From Adiantum capillus-veneris (Eukaryota > Streptophyta > Polypodiopsida > Polypodiales > Pteridaceae): 64,000 bases of DNA. Under the pieces are notes generated by a model. The model saw only the letters and a list, made by a program, of their open reading frames with translations. It searched no databases and was not told the origin of the DNA. Positions 33,365 through 44,794 of this stretch are shown here, in pieces. The position numbers were made by a program, and so were the translations under genes. The stretch spans positions 37,350,239 to 37,414,238 of the forward strand of contig CM043966.1 of NCBI GenBank assembly GCA_014529385.2. The letters run 5' to 3'. The stretch's first letter is position 1. Every line of letters starts with the position of its first letter.

Positions 33365-34690
33365 TAACCAACAGAGTAGAATGAACATTGATAACTTTGA
33401 TTTTGCACATGAAGGTGCTAATGATGATGCCCCCATGTTTATCAATTATCTTGTTACTAGGTTGCATCAAGCTATGGGCAACCCTACCTTGCAAGTCGAA
33501 ATTACTTAACAACTTCGTGCTTATGGGATTTCCCTTCCTCTCCAAGAGGAGAGAGAGTTTAAGACGCCTCTTGATGAGACTCCCAAAAGAAGACTCTCTC
33601 CCATAAGAGAGGAGGAATCCAAAGAACGAGAAAGAAGTGAATCCCTAAGTTCCTCTAAAGATGTGGCTCCATGAAGACGGCCGTCTAGACTATCACCAAC
33701 TCCTCCCAAGAGGAAACGATCAACCCATAGTCCTTCTCCTTGTCACTCCAAAAGGGAAGAGAGGAAACAAAGGAAGAAAAAGTCAAGAAAGAGGTCACCC
33801 TCTTCTCCTTCTTCTTCACCTTCCTCCTCTTCCGACGAAAGCAATAGTTATTCTCTTAGAGAATACAAGAGGAGAGGACATCACAAAACTTATTCAGCAT
33901 GGTAAAGGTCCCAAAAGCTCAAGAAGTTCAAAGAGGGAGGACAGAGTAACTCTTTTCTCACCTATGTGATGGCACCTTTGGTGCCACAGACAAAGTAATG
34001 GCCTTTATCCAACAATTTGATGTGGCCTTTATAGACGAGACCTGAACGGAGTCCTCCAAGCTGTATACACCATGTAGCTATGCACTTCCAGAAATCTACT
34101 CATCAATGGTGGGCTAGCCTTCATGAAAATGGCGAGGCCCCAAAGACATGGAAAACTCTACGAGTTTCCATCATGAACAAATCTTTCAAGAGATGCAAAA
34201 GACAAAGTGATTACCAAATGGAGTTTGAAGCTACTCTTCAACGAGTCTATCCACAAATATGTAGATAAGTTTTGGGCTCTACATATCAAAGCTACAATAT
34301 TTCAAAGGATAGACTTCGTCAAACAAAAGTAACAATTTTGTGTGGTATTACCTGAAGAAATGGACGAGTATGTCAACTCACAACGGCCTAGCACTATGAC
34401 TGAAGCCCTCCACCACACTATGGTTGCTTCAAGGATCAATTTCCAACAAGGGTTGAGAAGAAATTTCAAGCCCATGGAAAACAAGGATTGAAATGAATCT
34501 AAAGGGAAGAGCAATGCTCAAAACTCTTCCCAAGGCAAAACCAACAACAACAACGCCAAGGAGAAAGGATCTTACAAAGGTAAAAAGATAAGCTCTCTCC
34601 CAAAGAATTAGAGGCCTTTCGTAAAGACCATAAATGATCTAAGTGTGGGGAGCAAGGACATGGTTATTGTTCTTGCCCCAAAAGAAATGT
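33365..34690 (+). pseudogene. Element B gag with Arg/Ser-rich region
   Basis: The N-terminal block SRMNIDNFDFAHEGANDDAP is shared with A and C. A serine/arginine/lysine-rich segment (KREERKQRKKKSRKRSPSSP, about 33745-33800) precedes the capsid part (PKTWKTLRVSIMN, about 34140-34180) and a zinc knuckle near 34630-34680 that has lost its first cysteine codon (KCGEQGHGY remains). The start codon position reads ATA. Frame changes and stops abound. Confidence 0.7.
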
Positions 34691-34715
34691 TTACAATGAC
34701 ACTCCTAGAGCTTCC

Positions 34716-35348
34716 ATGGTTGAAGCTCCAAAAGAGGATACTCATTGCAAAGGCTCATTCCTCTCCTATGGTTGGGAAAAAGTAAGGGAGCATGATGACC
34801 TTATTCTCTTTGATATTGGCTCTACTCACAACTTCCATTCAACGGAGTTGGCCACTAAGTTGGGCATTCAAGCTTTTGAAATGGGAGATATTGTAATTGC
34901 CGATGCAGCTTTCAAAGGATAGAAAGCCTCCGTCACTCTCTTGATTGGGAAGTTGAGGCTTCATGTCTAAAGCTAGGTCGACAAAGAAGACTTCTTTTTA
35001 CCTCTCCAACATGAGGATGTTATCCTAGGGGCACCATGGTTTAACCGCATGGCTTCCAACATGAAGTTCCCTGAAAGGCGAATCTATTTCACCTACAGGG
35101 AAAAGAGCATGTACGTAGATACTAATGAGTCGGGGAACGCCATATCCCTAGTAAATATGCTTGCTTTTGATAAATCAATGAAAAGCTCTATTTTTGGGTA
35201 TATGATTTGTGTTAGAGAATCTATAAATGATTCTAATGTTTTCACAACTAGCAAAGGTAATCAAAAGGAATTAGAGTTGTCTAATTTCCTAAATGGATTC
35301 CAAGATGTTTTCAATGATGACATCCCTAGTGAGCTACCTCTAAAATGA
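34716..35348 (+). pseudogene. Element B protease and start of pol
   Basis: LILFDIGSTHNFHSTELATK (about 34799-34858) is the protease active-site region with D-I-G instead of D-S/T-G. After a gap with stops, a clean frame at 35049-35348 runs from MASNMKFPERRIYFTYREKS to FNDDIPSELPLK, the RT-proximal linker of this family. Confidence 0.7.
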
Positions 35349-36543
35349 GGGGATGATGAGGCCATGCAATAGAGCTTCTACTAGGAATCTCACCTTCTAA
35401 TAAACCTCCTTATTGAGTTTCACAAGCTCAACAAAAGGAGATCATGAGAGCAATTGCATGAATTGGTGGAAAATGTAAGGTCCCCAACCCGCCTATACCG
35501 AGATCGGGATGGGATCCTTGACAGGTCTCTAGGTCTAACAAAAATCGGAGTCTCTAAACAAGAAAAATCCAAGGAATAGACCTTTACCATTGACAATGGC
35601 TTGGATCTATAGCCTTAGAAGAAGACCTAGTCCTGTCTCGCATCGGAAACGGGACAACGTAGTAAAAGTTAAAAAAAACTATTTCGGCCCTATAACTGCC
35701 ACAATTGGGCTAAGGTATCCTCAACCAACGTTTTTTTCCCTCTACCATATGTGAGGGCACAGCCGCTGGTGGATTCCTCGTCCAAGTGAAGAAGTTTCTA
35801 AATGTTTTAGTGCGCAGGGATGGATAGTTACCTGACTAATCATGTCCACCCATCCATGATTGACAACCTTAGTCAATCCCCACTTACCACCCCGCACTCA
35901 CGCATGATTCATTGATCTTACTATCACATTGTTTTAAACATTTAAAATAATGGTTTCTTTTAACTTTCCGTCACAGTAATTCCTTGAATCAATTATTAAA
36001 GACAGCATTGAAAGCATTCTTTTAGAAAACAGACATCTTTAAACTTAAGACAGGGTACTGTCAATCAAAACATTATCCATAATAACCATGACCAGTACTC
36101 TTCTTGTCGCAAGACCACCTAAGGGTGAAAAACGGCACCCATTCCTTATTCAAATCCGGAGTGGATAAACCCCCACCCAAGGTTCCGGGTGCCCATACAA
36201 CCGGGCGGCTCCCCTAGGATAAAAAAACGATATCCTAACTTATGTAGAAACATTAAGACATGACACGGAGTAGAAACTCATCGCTCATGGGGGTGACCGA
36301 CTTAACCGTGGCTAGAAAGCCAATCATTATCATCAATTTATACTAAGGAGTCGGAGGTGTCTTGAGACAAGATGTCTTAAGGATGATCAAACATATGCTT
36401 CCTAATTCAACCAGTTTTAACCCAAACAAGTCTTTCCTACCTTATAAACAATGCACGTTGGAAGTTACCTTCTGTTTTCAGCCAGTTTATCCTTCTTACG
36501 TATGCAATGCTAACTTATAAAAGAACCTAAACTAATTAAAGAC

Positions 36544-36729
36544 TTAATTGAATAATGGAAAACCCACCTGGGATTGATTGGCCATCTGTTGTTGCGTTGG
36601 TGCCTGAAGACTCTCCTCTGTAGGCCTACTACTAGGCCCGGCTTCGTCGTCGTGCAACGCTCTAGTTCGTTTTGAAGCTACGTCCTCATCATCAGATGTA
36701 GGATTTGCTCGGGTTCTTTTTGGTATCAT
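36544..36729 (-). CDS. Short coding exon inside H
   Basis: On the minus strand MIPKRTRANPTSDDEDVASK opens a 61-codon frame with a second KRTR and a Ser/Pro/Gln-rich end. At residue 54 (NQSQ) the sequence reads CCCAG|GTGGGT, a plausible splice donor, so the frame may continue by splicing into an internal region that has been lost. No family is recognised; an N-terminal Gag exon encoded within an LTR is one possibility. Confidence 0.35.
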   Translation of the reverse strand: MIPKRTRANPTSDDEDVASKRTRALHDDEAGPSSRPTEESLQAPTQQQMANQSQVGFPLFN

Positions 36730-37269
36730 AACTTCTTATCCTTATAAAAAGGTCATCTAATCATTAGATAAATAGTTCAAAATCTAGATTTAATCTTTGT
36801 ATTTAACAGTAACCCATCCAAGGCTAAATTTATAGTCTTAATTGATAAATTCTTGACCTAGTAATTTCTTATTTGTCTATATAGGCATGATAACTTTTTC
36901 CACCGCTTCCCTAAGGGTTTTCTAAGCTCTCCTAACTTTCTTATAATTTTTTATATCTTTTTCCTAATTTTCCCATCAACTTTTAAGCTAAAAATCTACT
37001 TATTTTGGGCTCAATATTTACTGTATTTAATTTCTCTTAAAGATTTCTTTCCTTAACTTGATATCATAGGTTTACACTTACTATAATTTTTCTAAAAACT
37101 TTTAACCACACAATCTATTTATTTTAATTAATCATTTGCTAAAAATGGGACTTTTGGTCAATTATAATTTCATAACCTCACTAATTTAACTATGGCATAA
37201 TTACCACAAGTAGATTATGATATTTTTGACCTTTGGTAATTATCTTATTATTTTCTAACTTAATCATAT

Positions 37270-39300
37270 AATTTCCATCTTCAATTTTCAGCTAAAATTA
37301 GGATAATTTGACTTAAATAAATACTTATGCTACTTTTCTAACCTTGAGATATTTATCACCGTCTCTTTATTATGTAAGCTAACTGTGATAAATAGTATGT
37401 AATCATATAGCATGATTTCCTAATTTCTCCCTTGAAATTTCCACCAAAATTAGTATACTTTCACTTAGATAAATATATATACTACTTTTCTAACCTTGGC
37501 ATAATTATCACGGCCTCTTTACCCTATAATATAGCTCTGATAAATAGCATGTAATCATATAGCATGATTTACTAATTTCCCTCTATAATTCTTAGCTAAA
37601 AATGGTGTAATTTGACTTAGATAAATATCTATACTACTTGTCTAACCTTGTAATAATTATCACCGTCTCTTTACCCTATAATATAGCTCTGATAAATAGC
37701 ATGTAATCATATATCATGATTTACTAAATTCCCTCTTTAGTTTTTAGCTAGAAATAGTGTAAGTTGACTTAGATAAATATCTATACTACTTTTCTAACCT
37801 TGAAATAATTATCACGGCCTTGTTACTCTATAATATAGCTCTGATAAATAGCATGTAAATATAAAACATGATTTACTAATTTCCCCCTTTAATTTACCCC
37901 TAAAAACAGCGTAAGTCCACTAAGATAATTAGTTAAACTAATTATCTGAGATCAGCATAATTGTCACAGATTTTTTAACCTCTAATTAATCTCTAGTAAA
38001 TAAGTCAATTCAATTTGAATCTATTTGCTAATTTCCACTATTTAATTTGTAAAAAAATCAGAGTTTTTTTACTAAATTAATTATCTAATCTTTCCCTAAT
38101 TATCACGGGTTCCTTAATACATAATTAACTCTTGATATATATATCACAGCATTTGAATTCAATTTACTAATTTCCCCTATTTAAATTACTCAAAAAATAG
38201 AGTAATTCTGCTTAGGTAATTAGCTATATTTATTTTCTGAGCTTCTCCTAATAATCATGGGTTTTTGAACACCTAACTAACTACTGATAAATATATCACA
38301 ACATTTTAAAACCCATTTACTAATTTTCCCTATTTAAATTACTCACAAAACAGAGTATTTCTGCTATCTTAATTAGCTAGATTAATTTTCTGAGCTTCTA
38401 CTAATTATCACGGGTTCTTGAACACCTAATTAACTACTAATAAATATATCACAACATTTGAAATCCATTTACTAATTTCCCCTATTTAAATTACTCAAAA
38501 AACATAGTATTTTTGCTAAATTAATTTGCTTGATTAATTTTCTGAGCTTCTCCTAATTATCACGAGTTTTTAAATATCTAGCTAACGGGTGATAAATATA
38601 TCACAACATTTAAAATCCATTTAGTAATTTTCCCTATTTAAATTTCTTAAAAAACAGAGTATTTTTGCTAAATTAATTAGCTAGATTACTTTTCTGAGCT
38701 TTTTCTAATCATCACAGGTTTTTGAATACCTAATTAACCACTGATAAATATATCACACCATTTGAATTCCATTTACTAATTTCCCCTATTTAAATTACTC
38801 ACAAGACAGAGTATTTTTGCTAACTTAATTAGCTAGATTAATTTTCTGAGCTTCTTCTAATTATCACAAGTTCTTGAATATCTAATTAACTACTGATAAA
38901 TATATCACAATATTTGAAATCCATTTACTAATTTCCCCTATTTAAATTTCTCAAAAAATAGAGTATTTCTGCTAAATTAATTAGCTAGATTAATTTTTTG
39001 AGCTTATCCTAATTATAACGGGTTTTGTAACACCTAATTAACCACTGATAAATATATCACAACATTTGAATTCTATTTACTAATTTCCCCTATTTAAATT
39101 ACTCAAAAAACAGGGTATTTTAGCTAAAGTAATTAGCTAGATTAATTTTCTGAGCTTCTCTTAATTATCACGGGTTCTTGAACACCTAATTCACCACTGA
39201 TAAATATATCACATCATTTGAAATTCATTTACTAATTTTCCCTATTAAAATTTCTCAAAAAACAGAATAATTCTGCCTAATTAATTAGGAAAACTTTCTG
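37270..39300. repeat. Tandem array of about thirteen 152-bp AT-rich units inside H
   Basis: Anchor words recur with a period of 151-153 bases. TTTTCTAACCTTG-type anchors sit near 37332, 37483, 37634 and 37786. CTGAGCTTCT-type anchors sit near 38237, 38390, 38541, 38693, 38846, 38997 and 39149. Each unit also has ATTATCACGG, CTGATAAATATATCACA and TTTACTAATTTCCCC. Units diverge gradually from left to right into two subfamilies. Confidence 0.9.
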
Positions 39301-39711
39301 AAAATTATAGGATAATTTTCCTAGAATAATAACTGTCTAATGCAACTCTGATAATTACCTCAACTTAATCTAAGCTTAATTAATATTTTTACCATTAATT
39401 CATGGTTAATTTGGCTAATTTCAGTCCTAATATAATAGGATAAATAATTAGCTTAATATTACTAAGCTTAATTACAATAATCAGCAGAGATTATTTAATT
39501 AAGAGAGGTTTTATGAGCATACATAGGTCTAATCTTTGATTTATTAGCAAAATAGCTTAATCTAACCTTGCTAATTAAGAAGGATTAGACTAATTACCGT
39601 TTAGGTTAATCAATTAGAGATTAATCTCTAATGATTTCTGCGTAGTGTCCTCTCTAGATGAGAGAGAGAGTATCAAGGCTCCGAATCTGTGTAAAATGTG
39701 AAGGTAGGGGT

Positions 39712-39722
39712 CCTATTTATAG
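39712..39722 (-). promoter_or_regulatory. TATA box on the minus strand of H
   Basis: Reads CTATAAATAGG on the minus strand, followed 50-60 bases downstream by a CTCTCTCTCTC pyrimidine stretch, as in plant core promoters. It would start transcription near 39685, running left through the 152-bp array. Confidence 0.5.
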
Positions 39723-40207
39723 TTTTCTGGCACTCTTAAGCTATCACAGGCTTAAAAAAGCAGTTGCTTGCAGTTCAAGCAGCCCCCTACAGGTCAAAAA
39801 ACGACCCCTGCTGCTAAATGAGTCCCTGGCAGGTCAGTGATGACCCTCCCATTACCTGCCAGCTTTTAAATGATCAATTATGCTATATTTTGACCTATTT
39901 TTGCTTAATTGGTAAATATCTGGGAGACCTTTAATAAAGTCTATGCTTAAATGATTACTATAACCCTTCAATTTTTCTATTTTACTCAATTCACAGTGTA
40001 AACTTCCAGGGGTCATAACTATGCCAGGTTTTATCGGAATTCAATTCTGAAAATTTCTAGCCCGGGGTTTGTTGTGCTTAAGATTCCAAAAATACCAATA
40101 TTTGCCATGTTCGGACAATTCTACATTGCTTTTTCAATAATCATATCAGTTTGATTAAGCTTTCTACAACCTTTAAGGTTTCAGAAACTGGAAACCTTAC
40201 AGAAAAA

Positions 40208-41150
40208 GGGATGGTGAGACCTAGCTCCTCTCTATTTTGTTCACCAATATTTTTAGTGCAAAAGAAAGATGACACTTATCACGTGTGTCGACTTTAGAGC
40301 ACTAAATATGATCACTGACAAATGCTCCTACTGCATTCAAACTTACGATGGACAAAAATCTTTATGCCACTCAAATTCTCTTGAGGAGTACAAGTGACAC
40401 CTCCAAGTAATCTTTCAAGTTGTGAGAGAGAATAAGCTTTTCATTAATCAAAAGAAAAGTTAATTTTTCCTACAAGAGATTCAACATTTAGATCACATTA
40501 TCTATCAAGATGGTATATTTATAAATCCATCAAAGTTGGAGGTAATAAAATCATGGCCTAATCCAAGGAATCTACATGAGCTAAGAAGCTTTATTGGTAT
40601 GTGTGCATACTATAGACTCTTCATAGAAAAATTCTCTTAAATAGCAGAACCATTGCATGACTTAACAAGGAAGAATGTTAACTACTCATGGACTGCTAAA
40701 GGACAAAATGCTTTTGACAAGCTCAAAGAGAAGCTTACCTCTCAACTAGTCCTTATGTTTCCAGATCTCTCAAAGCCATTTGAGGTCCAATGTGATGCTT
40801 GTGGTGATTGCCTTGGAGCAGTTTTGCTTCAAGAAGGGCATGCCATAGCATATGAGAGCATAAGGCACAATGTCGATGAATGGGTCTTGGGCATATACGA
40901 AAAAGAGCTTTTAGCTTTTCTACATGTCCTAGACACATGAAGCACTCTCTCTTTGAGGCTCCATTCATCCTAAGAATGGATCACAAAGTCTCAAGTACTT
41001 CATGATGAAAACCAAGCTTTCCGACAAACAAATGAGGTGGGCAGATTTTCTTTCGTAATTTAAATTTCATATTGCTCACATTGCTGGAAAGCACAATCAA
41101 GTGGTCGATGCACTTTCACAATGGTCAAGGATAAATGTGGTATCTATAGC
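40208..41150 (+). pseudogene. Element B reverse transcriptase and RNase H, catalytic box deleted
   Basis: LVQKKDDTYH...VDFRALNMITD is followed directly by NAPTAFKLTMDKN, so the central palm is deleted. After GACAAAAATCTTTATGCCA the sequence jumps to HSNSLEEYK, exactly as in A, so YxDD is missing. The thumb-side part and RNase H are better preserved: FEVQCDACGDCLGAVLLQEG and YEKELLAFLHVLDT (40780-40940). Then HIAHIAGKHNQVVDALS. Confidence 0.8.
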
Positions 41151-41159
41151 AACTCACAA

Positions 41160-42182
41160 GTATCTATCTTTTATGATAGATGAGTATGCTACTAACCAAG
41201 ACTTTTAGGTAATTACAGCCTTTGCATTAGGGAAGAAAAAAAGAACCATTCACCTTGAAGGATGGCTATCTTCCAAATGGAAATAGGCTATGTGCTACTC
41301 ACCCATATAATAAGAAAGTCGTGTTTGAATCCCATGCTTCTCTTTATATGGGGCAAAGAAGGATTCCATAATCTACTCTTCAAGGAGTAGAAATGTATTC
41401 TGTTGTTCTACCATGAAAAGTAAACTTACAAGAGTATGTTTCAAAATGCATGGTGTACCAAAAATCAAAATTTGATCGAGAGAGGCAAACTGGATTGTTT
41501 CATTCGCGACCGGCTTAGCAAGAAACCACACTCTATGCTTGTCAAAAATACTATTAAGACACATCAAACGGTAACCCTCTCTAGATCTCAAATTTTCAAG
41601 TATCATGGCTTACTAACATCCATAGTGTCGGACAAAGATCCTAGAATGACCAATAATTTCTAGAAGGGTCTCTTTGAAAATCTAGGAAGTAGATCAAATT
41701 TCTCTTTTGGCCTATCATCCACAAATGGATGACAAACGTGAAATAAATCATCTAACGATTCTTGAATCTACTAAAAGCCTATGTCATGGAAGTAGATCAA
41801 TGTTCTCAATGAGAGAAGTACCTACCTCTTATAGAGTATGCGTACAATGACATTGTATATACTTCTATGGGGAAAGCACCTTTTGAGGTTAAAGAGGGAA
41901 GATCCAAAAGTCCCCTACTACTTAAGGTATATGGGAACTGCTGATGAATATAGCCGAGACTTACAAGAATCTTTTTCAAAGAGTAAAAAGAGTTATATCC
42001 ATCTTACAGCAAAGGCAAAAAGGGTTGCTGCTATTAAGCACAGAAGAGCCTTAGCCTTTAAGAAAAATGATTGAGTCTTGCTAAAGTTTCTCGAGGCTCA
42101 TCTAAGGCATACTGCGGGTAATATTCCTATGGGCCACCAAGAGTATTATGCTAAACTAGCAAAAAGATACTATGGTCCTGTT
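41160..42182 (+). pseudogene. Element B integrase, first catalytic Asp missing
   Basis: The zinc-binding part ends with YVSKCMVYQK (about 41434) and the sequence passes to LDCFIRDRLSKKPHSMLVKN without the usual MDFI segment. SQIFKYHGLLTSIVSDKDPR follows (second Asp). The last recognisable part is AKLAKRYYG (about 42150-42175), after which it joins an LTR. Confidence 0.7.
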
Positions 42183-42925
42183 CCAAGCATGAGAGGATGC
42201 GTATACTCTCCCATAAACACACACACACACACATTCTCTCATTATGTGGAGTGCAATCCAAGAGATCTATCTCCTTCTCGAAGTTTGTTGAGAAGTGGAG
42301 AGCCTACACAAACACTCTTGGCTATGGAATGCAAATCCAACCAAGAGCCATGCTTCAATTATTAAGCTTGCCATCTTCTTCATCTTCATTACTATGCTAT
42401 TATGCTATGCTAAGCAAAAAGAGTGATGATAAGTGAGGAACTATTTATTTCTCCTATTGAATGTTTCTTCTTCCTCTTCCCTACCCTCATTCCCCGCTAG
42501 CTCTCTCCACCTTCGATGGTGTTTGAGGCCTTAGGACTGAGGCTTGGGATAGTTAATGCTTTTTGTAAATTTTATGTTAAGCGCGTGATGCATGAAACTT
42601 TCCATCTTCATAGAATCACCAAGTTCACAAGGAACACAAAGATTGTATTGTAACAAAGTCTCTCTTGATGGGAGAATCTATAATACAAACGCCTTTTGGA
42701 TGGGAGACCGGCTCCAAGTAAATCTGGTCCTCAACTATTGTCATGTTCGCTAATACTCTCTCTCTTGCAAAAGTATTGTTCATGCCAAGTTAATTAAGTA
42801 CTATGTTTATGTTGCTACCATCAATTAAGTTCACCATCTATGTTCTCAAGGTGATCTCAGAAAAATGCTCACCTTAATTCTCTTAATTCCGTTATTCTCA
42901 AAGTTCAAAGGCCATTCTCATTACA
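42183..42925 (+). repeat. Partial LTR shared by element B (right) and C (left)
   Basis: Starts at CCAAGCATGAGAGGATGCG, which lies inside the LTR (compare 32271 in the B left LTR), and ends ATTACA before a primer-binding site. It carries the ATGGGAGAA...CTCAACTATTG block missing from the B left LTR, so it is not a simple copy of that LTR. Confidence 0.85.
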
Positions 42926-42926
42926 T

Positions 42927-42938
42927 TGGTATCAGAGC
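42927..42938 (+). other. Primer-binding site, initiator tRNA-Met type (C)
   Basis: TGGTATCAGAGC after the shared LTR; a new internal region begins here. Confidence 0.95.
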
Positions 42939-43348
42939 CTTTGGTTTCTCTTTTCTTGCTTAAGAAGAGAGGTCCTTAAGTAGCCTATTAATGGTAGATT
43001 TTTTTGATTATACTAGGGTAAGTGGGATTGGGATCTATTATCGGTTTTGTTGAGCCCACTATGTGGAATATGGTGCACACCTCGGGAGCTTTGGTCTTAA
43101 TAATGGCGTTATTTTAGACTTGCCTACAACTTTACCATTATTGAGCTATAAGAAGTCTGAAAGGAGCTATCTCTCGGCAATTCTGCTATGTTAGACCCAC
43201 CCCACTACTCTCTATAATTAACCAATTTGACCCGTGGGTGTAGATACTTAAGTGCTTATTTTCAAAGGCTAAGAGGAGTAGCAACTAAGGTTTTGAATTG
43301 CCAAAGAATACACTAAGTAAACACATAAGTATAATTAACATAGCTGAC

Positions 43349-43815
43349 AATAACCAACAGAGTAGAATGAACATTGATAACTTTGATTTTGCACATGAAG
43401 GTGCTAATGATGATGCCCCCATGTTTATCAATTATCTTGTTACTAGGTTGCATCAAGCTATGGTTGACCCTACCTTGCAAGCCAAAATTACTCAACAACT
43501 TTGTGCTTATTGGATTTACCTTCCTCTCCAAGAGGAGAGAGAGTTTAAGACGCCTCTTGATGAGACTCCCAAAAGAAGACTCTCTCCCATAAGAGAAGAG
43601 GAATCCAAAGAACGAGAAAGAAGTGAATCCCTAAAGATGTGGCTCCATGAAGACGGCGGTGTAGACTATTGCCAACTCCTCCCAAGAGGAAACAATCAAC
43701 CCATAGTCCTTCTCCTTCACTCCAAAAGGGAAGAGAGGAAACAAAGGAAGAAAAAGTCAAGAAAGAGGTCACCCTCTTCTCCTTCTTCTTCACCTTACTC
43801 CTCTTCCGACGAAAG
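43349..43815 (+). pseudogene. C: truncated gag of the A/B family
   Basis: The same N-terminal block as B (SRMNIDNFDFAHEGANDDAP), then an open frame through ETPKRRLSPIREEESKERER and the Lys/Arg/Ser-rich stretch. It is nearly identical to B at the DNA level up to CCGACGAAAG at 43815, where it stops against a minus-strand LINE. The initiation codon position reads ATA. Confidence 0.8.
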
Positions 43816-44187
43816 ACATGTATAGGCAAGAACCATTGAACTTTAATCCTTCTTGAAATCGTGCCTGGAGAAATAGCTTTAAGGATGTCTTCTTTGATCT
43901 TGGATTTGAAGCTTGATATAGTACATGCATCAGGCGCTTCCCAAATAATTCATTCTCAGAGGGAGAGATCAATCTTGACTTTTCAATGCTACACTTTGAC
44001 CCTGGTGCTAAGGCATATGTTTGCACAATTTCTAAAGCCTTCCGGATGACCTCAGGGCATGCTTTGAGGAAGTGTAGGGAGTCATCCGCAAATAGCTTAG
44101 CCAAAAGTTGATGGTTGTTAGGTAGAGCTAGCCCTTGAATCTCTCCTTCAGCAACACTGTCTTTGAGTAAGAATACTAGAGTATGGG
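43816..44187 (-). pseudogene. LINE L reverse transcriptase, 3' portion left of element D
   Basis: Read leftward: GEIQGLALPNNHQLLAKLFA, then DDSLHFLKACPEVIRKALEI (the FADD active site of non-LTR RT at about 44075-44085) and a following thumb-side region ending near 43816, where the C gag begins. No poly(A) tail is present, so the 3' end is lost. It continues the RT interrupted at 58045. Confidence 0.8.
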
Positions 44188-44772
44188 TGTTAACCCTCAC
44201 GGCTCACGGACACCCCATCACCTACAACGGACGTGTATTATGTATTTGGTAGAGTCAGGTACCGGGCTTGTCGGACCAATAGGAAAAGGGTAAGAGTGAT
44301 CGCGGATGAGAGGCACACTCTAACTGGGACATTCAAGGGATTAGTTGGCTAAGCATGGGCACCCAAGTGTGAATGGGGTGAGCTCATATAAAAGCCAACT
44401 AAACCTAAAATTCACTCATTCTCTCATTTGTGCAATAGAAGAGTGCTCTTGCTCCATCTCCATCTCCATCTTCTTCTTCTTCACCTCTTCGTGTGTGTGT
44501 GTATGTGTGAGAGAGAGAGAGGGAGAGTGTGTGTGCGATCGAGCATTACGAAGGCACGACGGCGGCGAAGCGGTTGAGCGCGGCACGACTGCAGCTTCTT
44601 CTTCATCGCAGCGAGGAATCCACCACGAAGGCGAGCGTAGAGCGGTGAGTGACACACCCTTTGCTCTCTTGAGCTTGCTAGATTAGTCTTGTTGTGTGCT
44701 TGGAGCCATTTGTGGCTCGCACACGGTGTATCGGCAAGTCCTTTGCTTCGACAGTGCGGCAAGGAGCGCACA
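44188..44772 (+). repeat. Element D left LTR
   Basis: Matches 57437-58044 closely. A TATA-like ATATAAAAGCC is at 44391-44401. A short GT/GA tract at about 44490-44526 is far shorter than its counterpart in the right LTR. Confidence 0.93.
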
Positions 44773-44776
44773 TTTT

Positions 44777-44794
44777 TGGCGCCGTTGCCGGGGA
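44777..44794 (+). other. Primer-binding site, tRNA-Asp type (element D)
   Basis: TGGCGCCGTTGCCGGGGA, complementary to the 3' end of plant tRNA-Asp(GUC), four bases after the LTR. This site is typical of Athila/Tat-type elements. Confidence 0.9.

Larger units (their letters stand above)
35474..40201 (-). mobile_element. H: 4,728-bp TG...CA insertion with 5-bp target duplication, probable giant solo LTR
   Basis: The plus strand begins TGTAAGGTCCCC and ends GAAACCTTACA, giving an 8-bp terminal inverted repeat TGTAAGGT/ACCTTACA. GAAAA flanks both sides (35469-35473 and 40202-40206), and outside it the RT region of B resumes. TG...CA plus a 5-bp duplication is the LTR signature, and no internal genes, primer site or second LTR are seen, so a solo LTR is the simplest reading. 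Orientation is inferred as minus from a TATA box (39712-39722) and a short coding exon (36544-36729). At 4.7 kb it would be an exceptionally long LTR. A non-autonomous element without coding genes is the alternative. Confidence 0.75.
31384..42925 (+). mobile_element. Element B: chromovirus of the A family, rearranged, with nested insertion H
   Basis: Left LTR (31384-32939), Met primer-binding site, gag, protease, then the 4.7-kb insertion H, then RT, RNase H and integrase, and finally a partial LTR (42183-42925). The integrase end at 42182 joins directly into the middle of an LTR, so the chromodomain, polypurine tract and LTR 5' half are deleted. Stops and frameshifts occur throughout. Confidence 0.85.
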
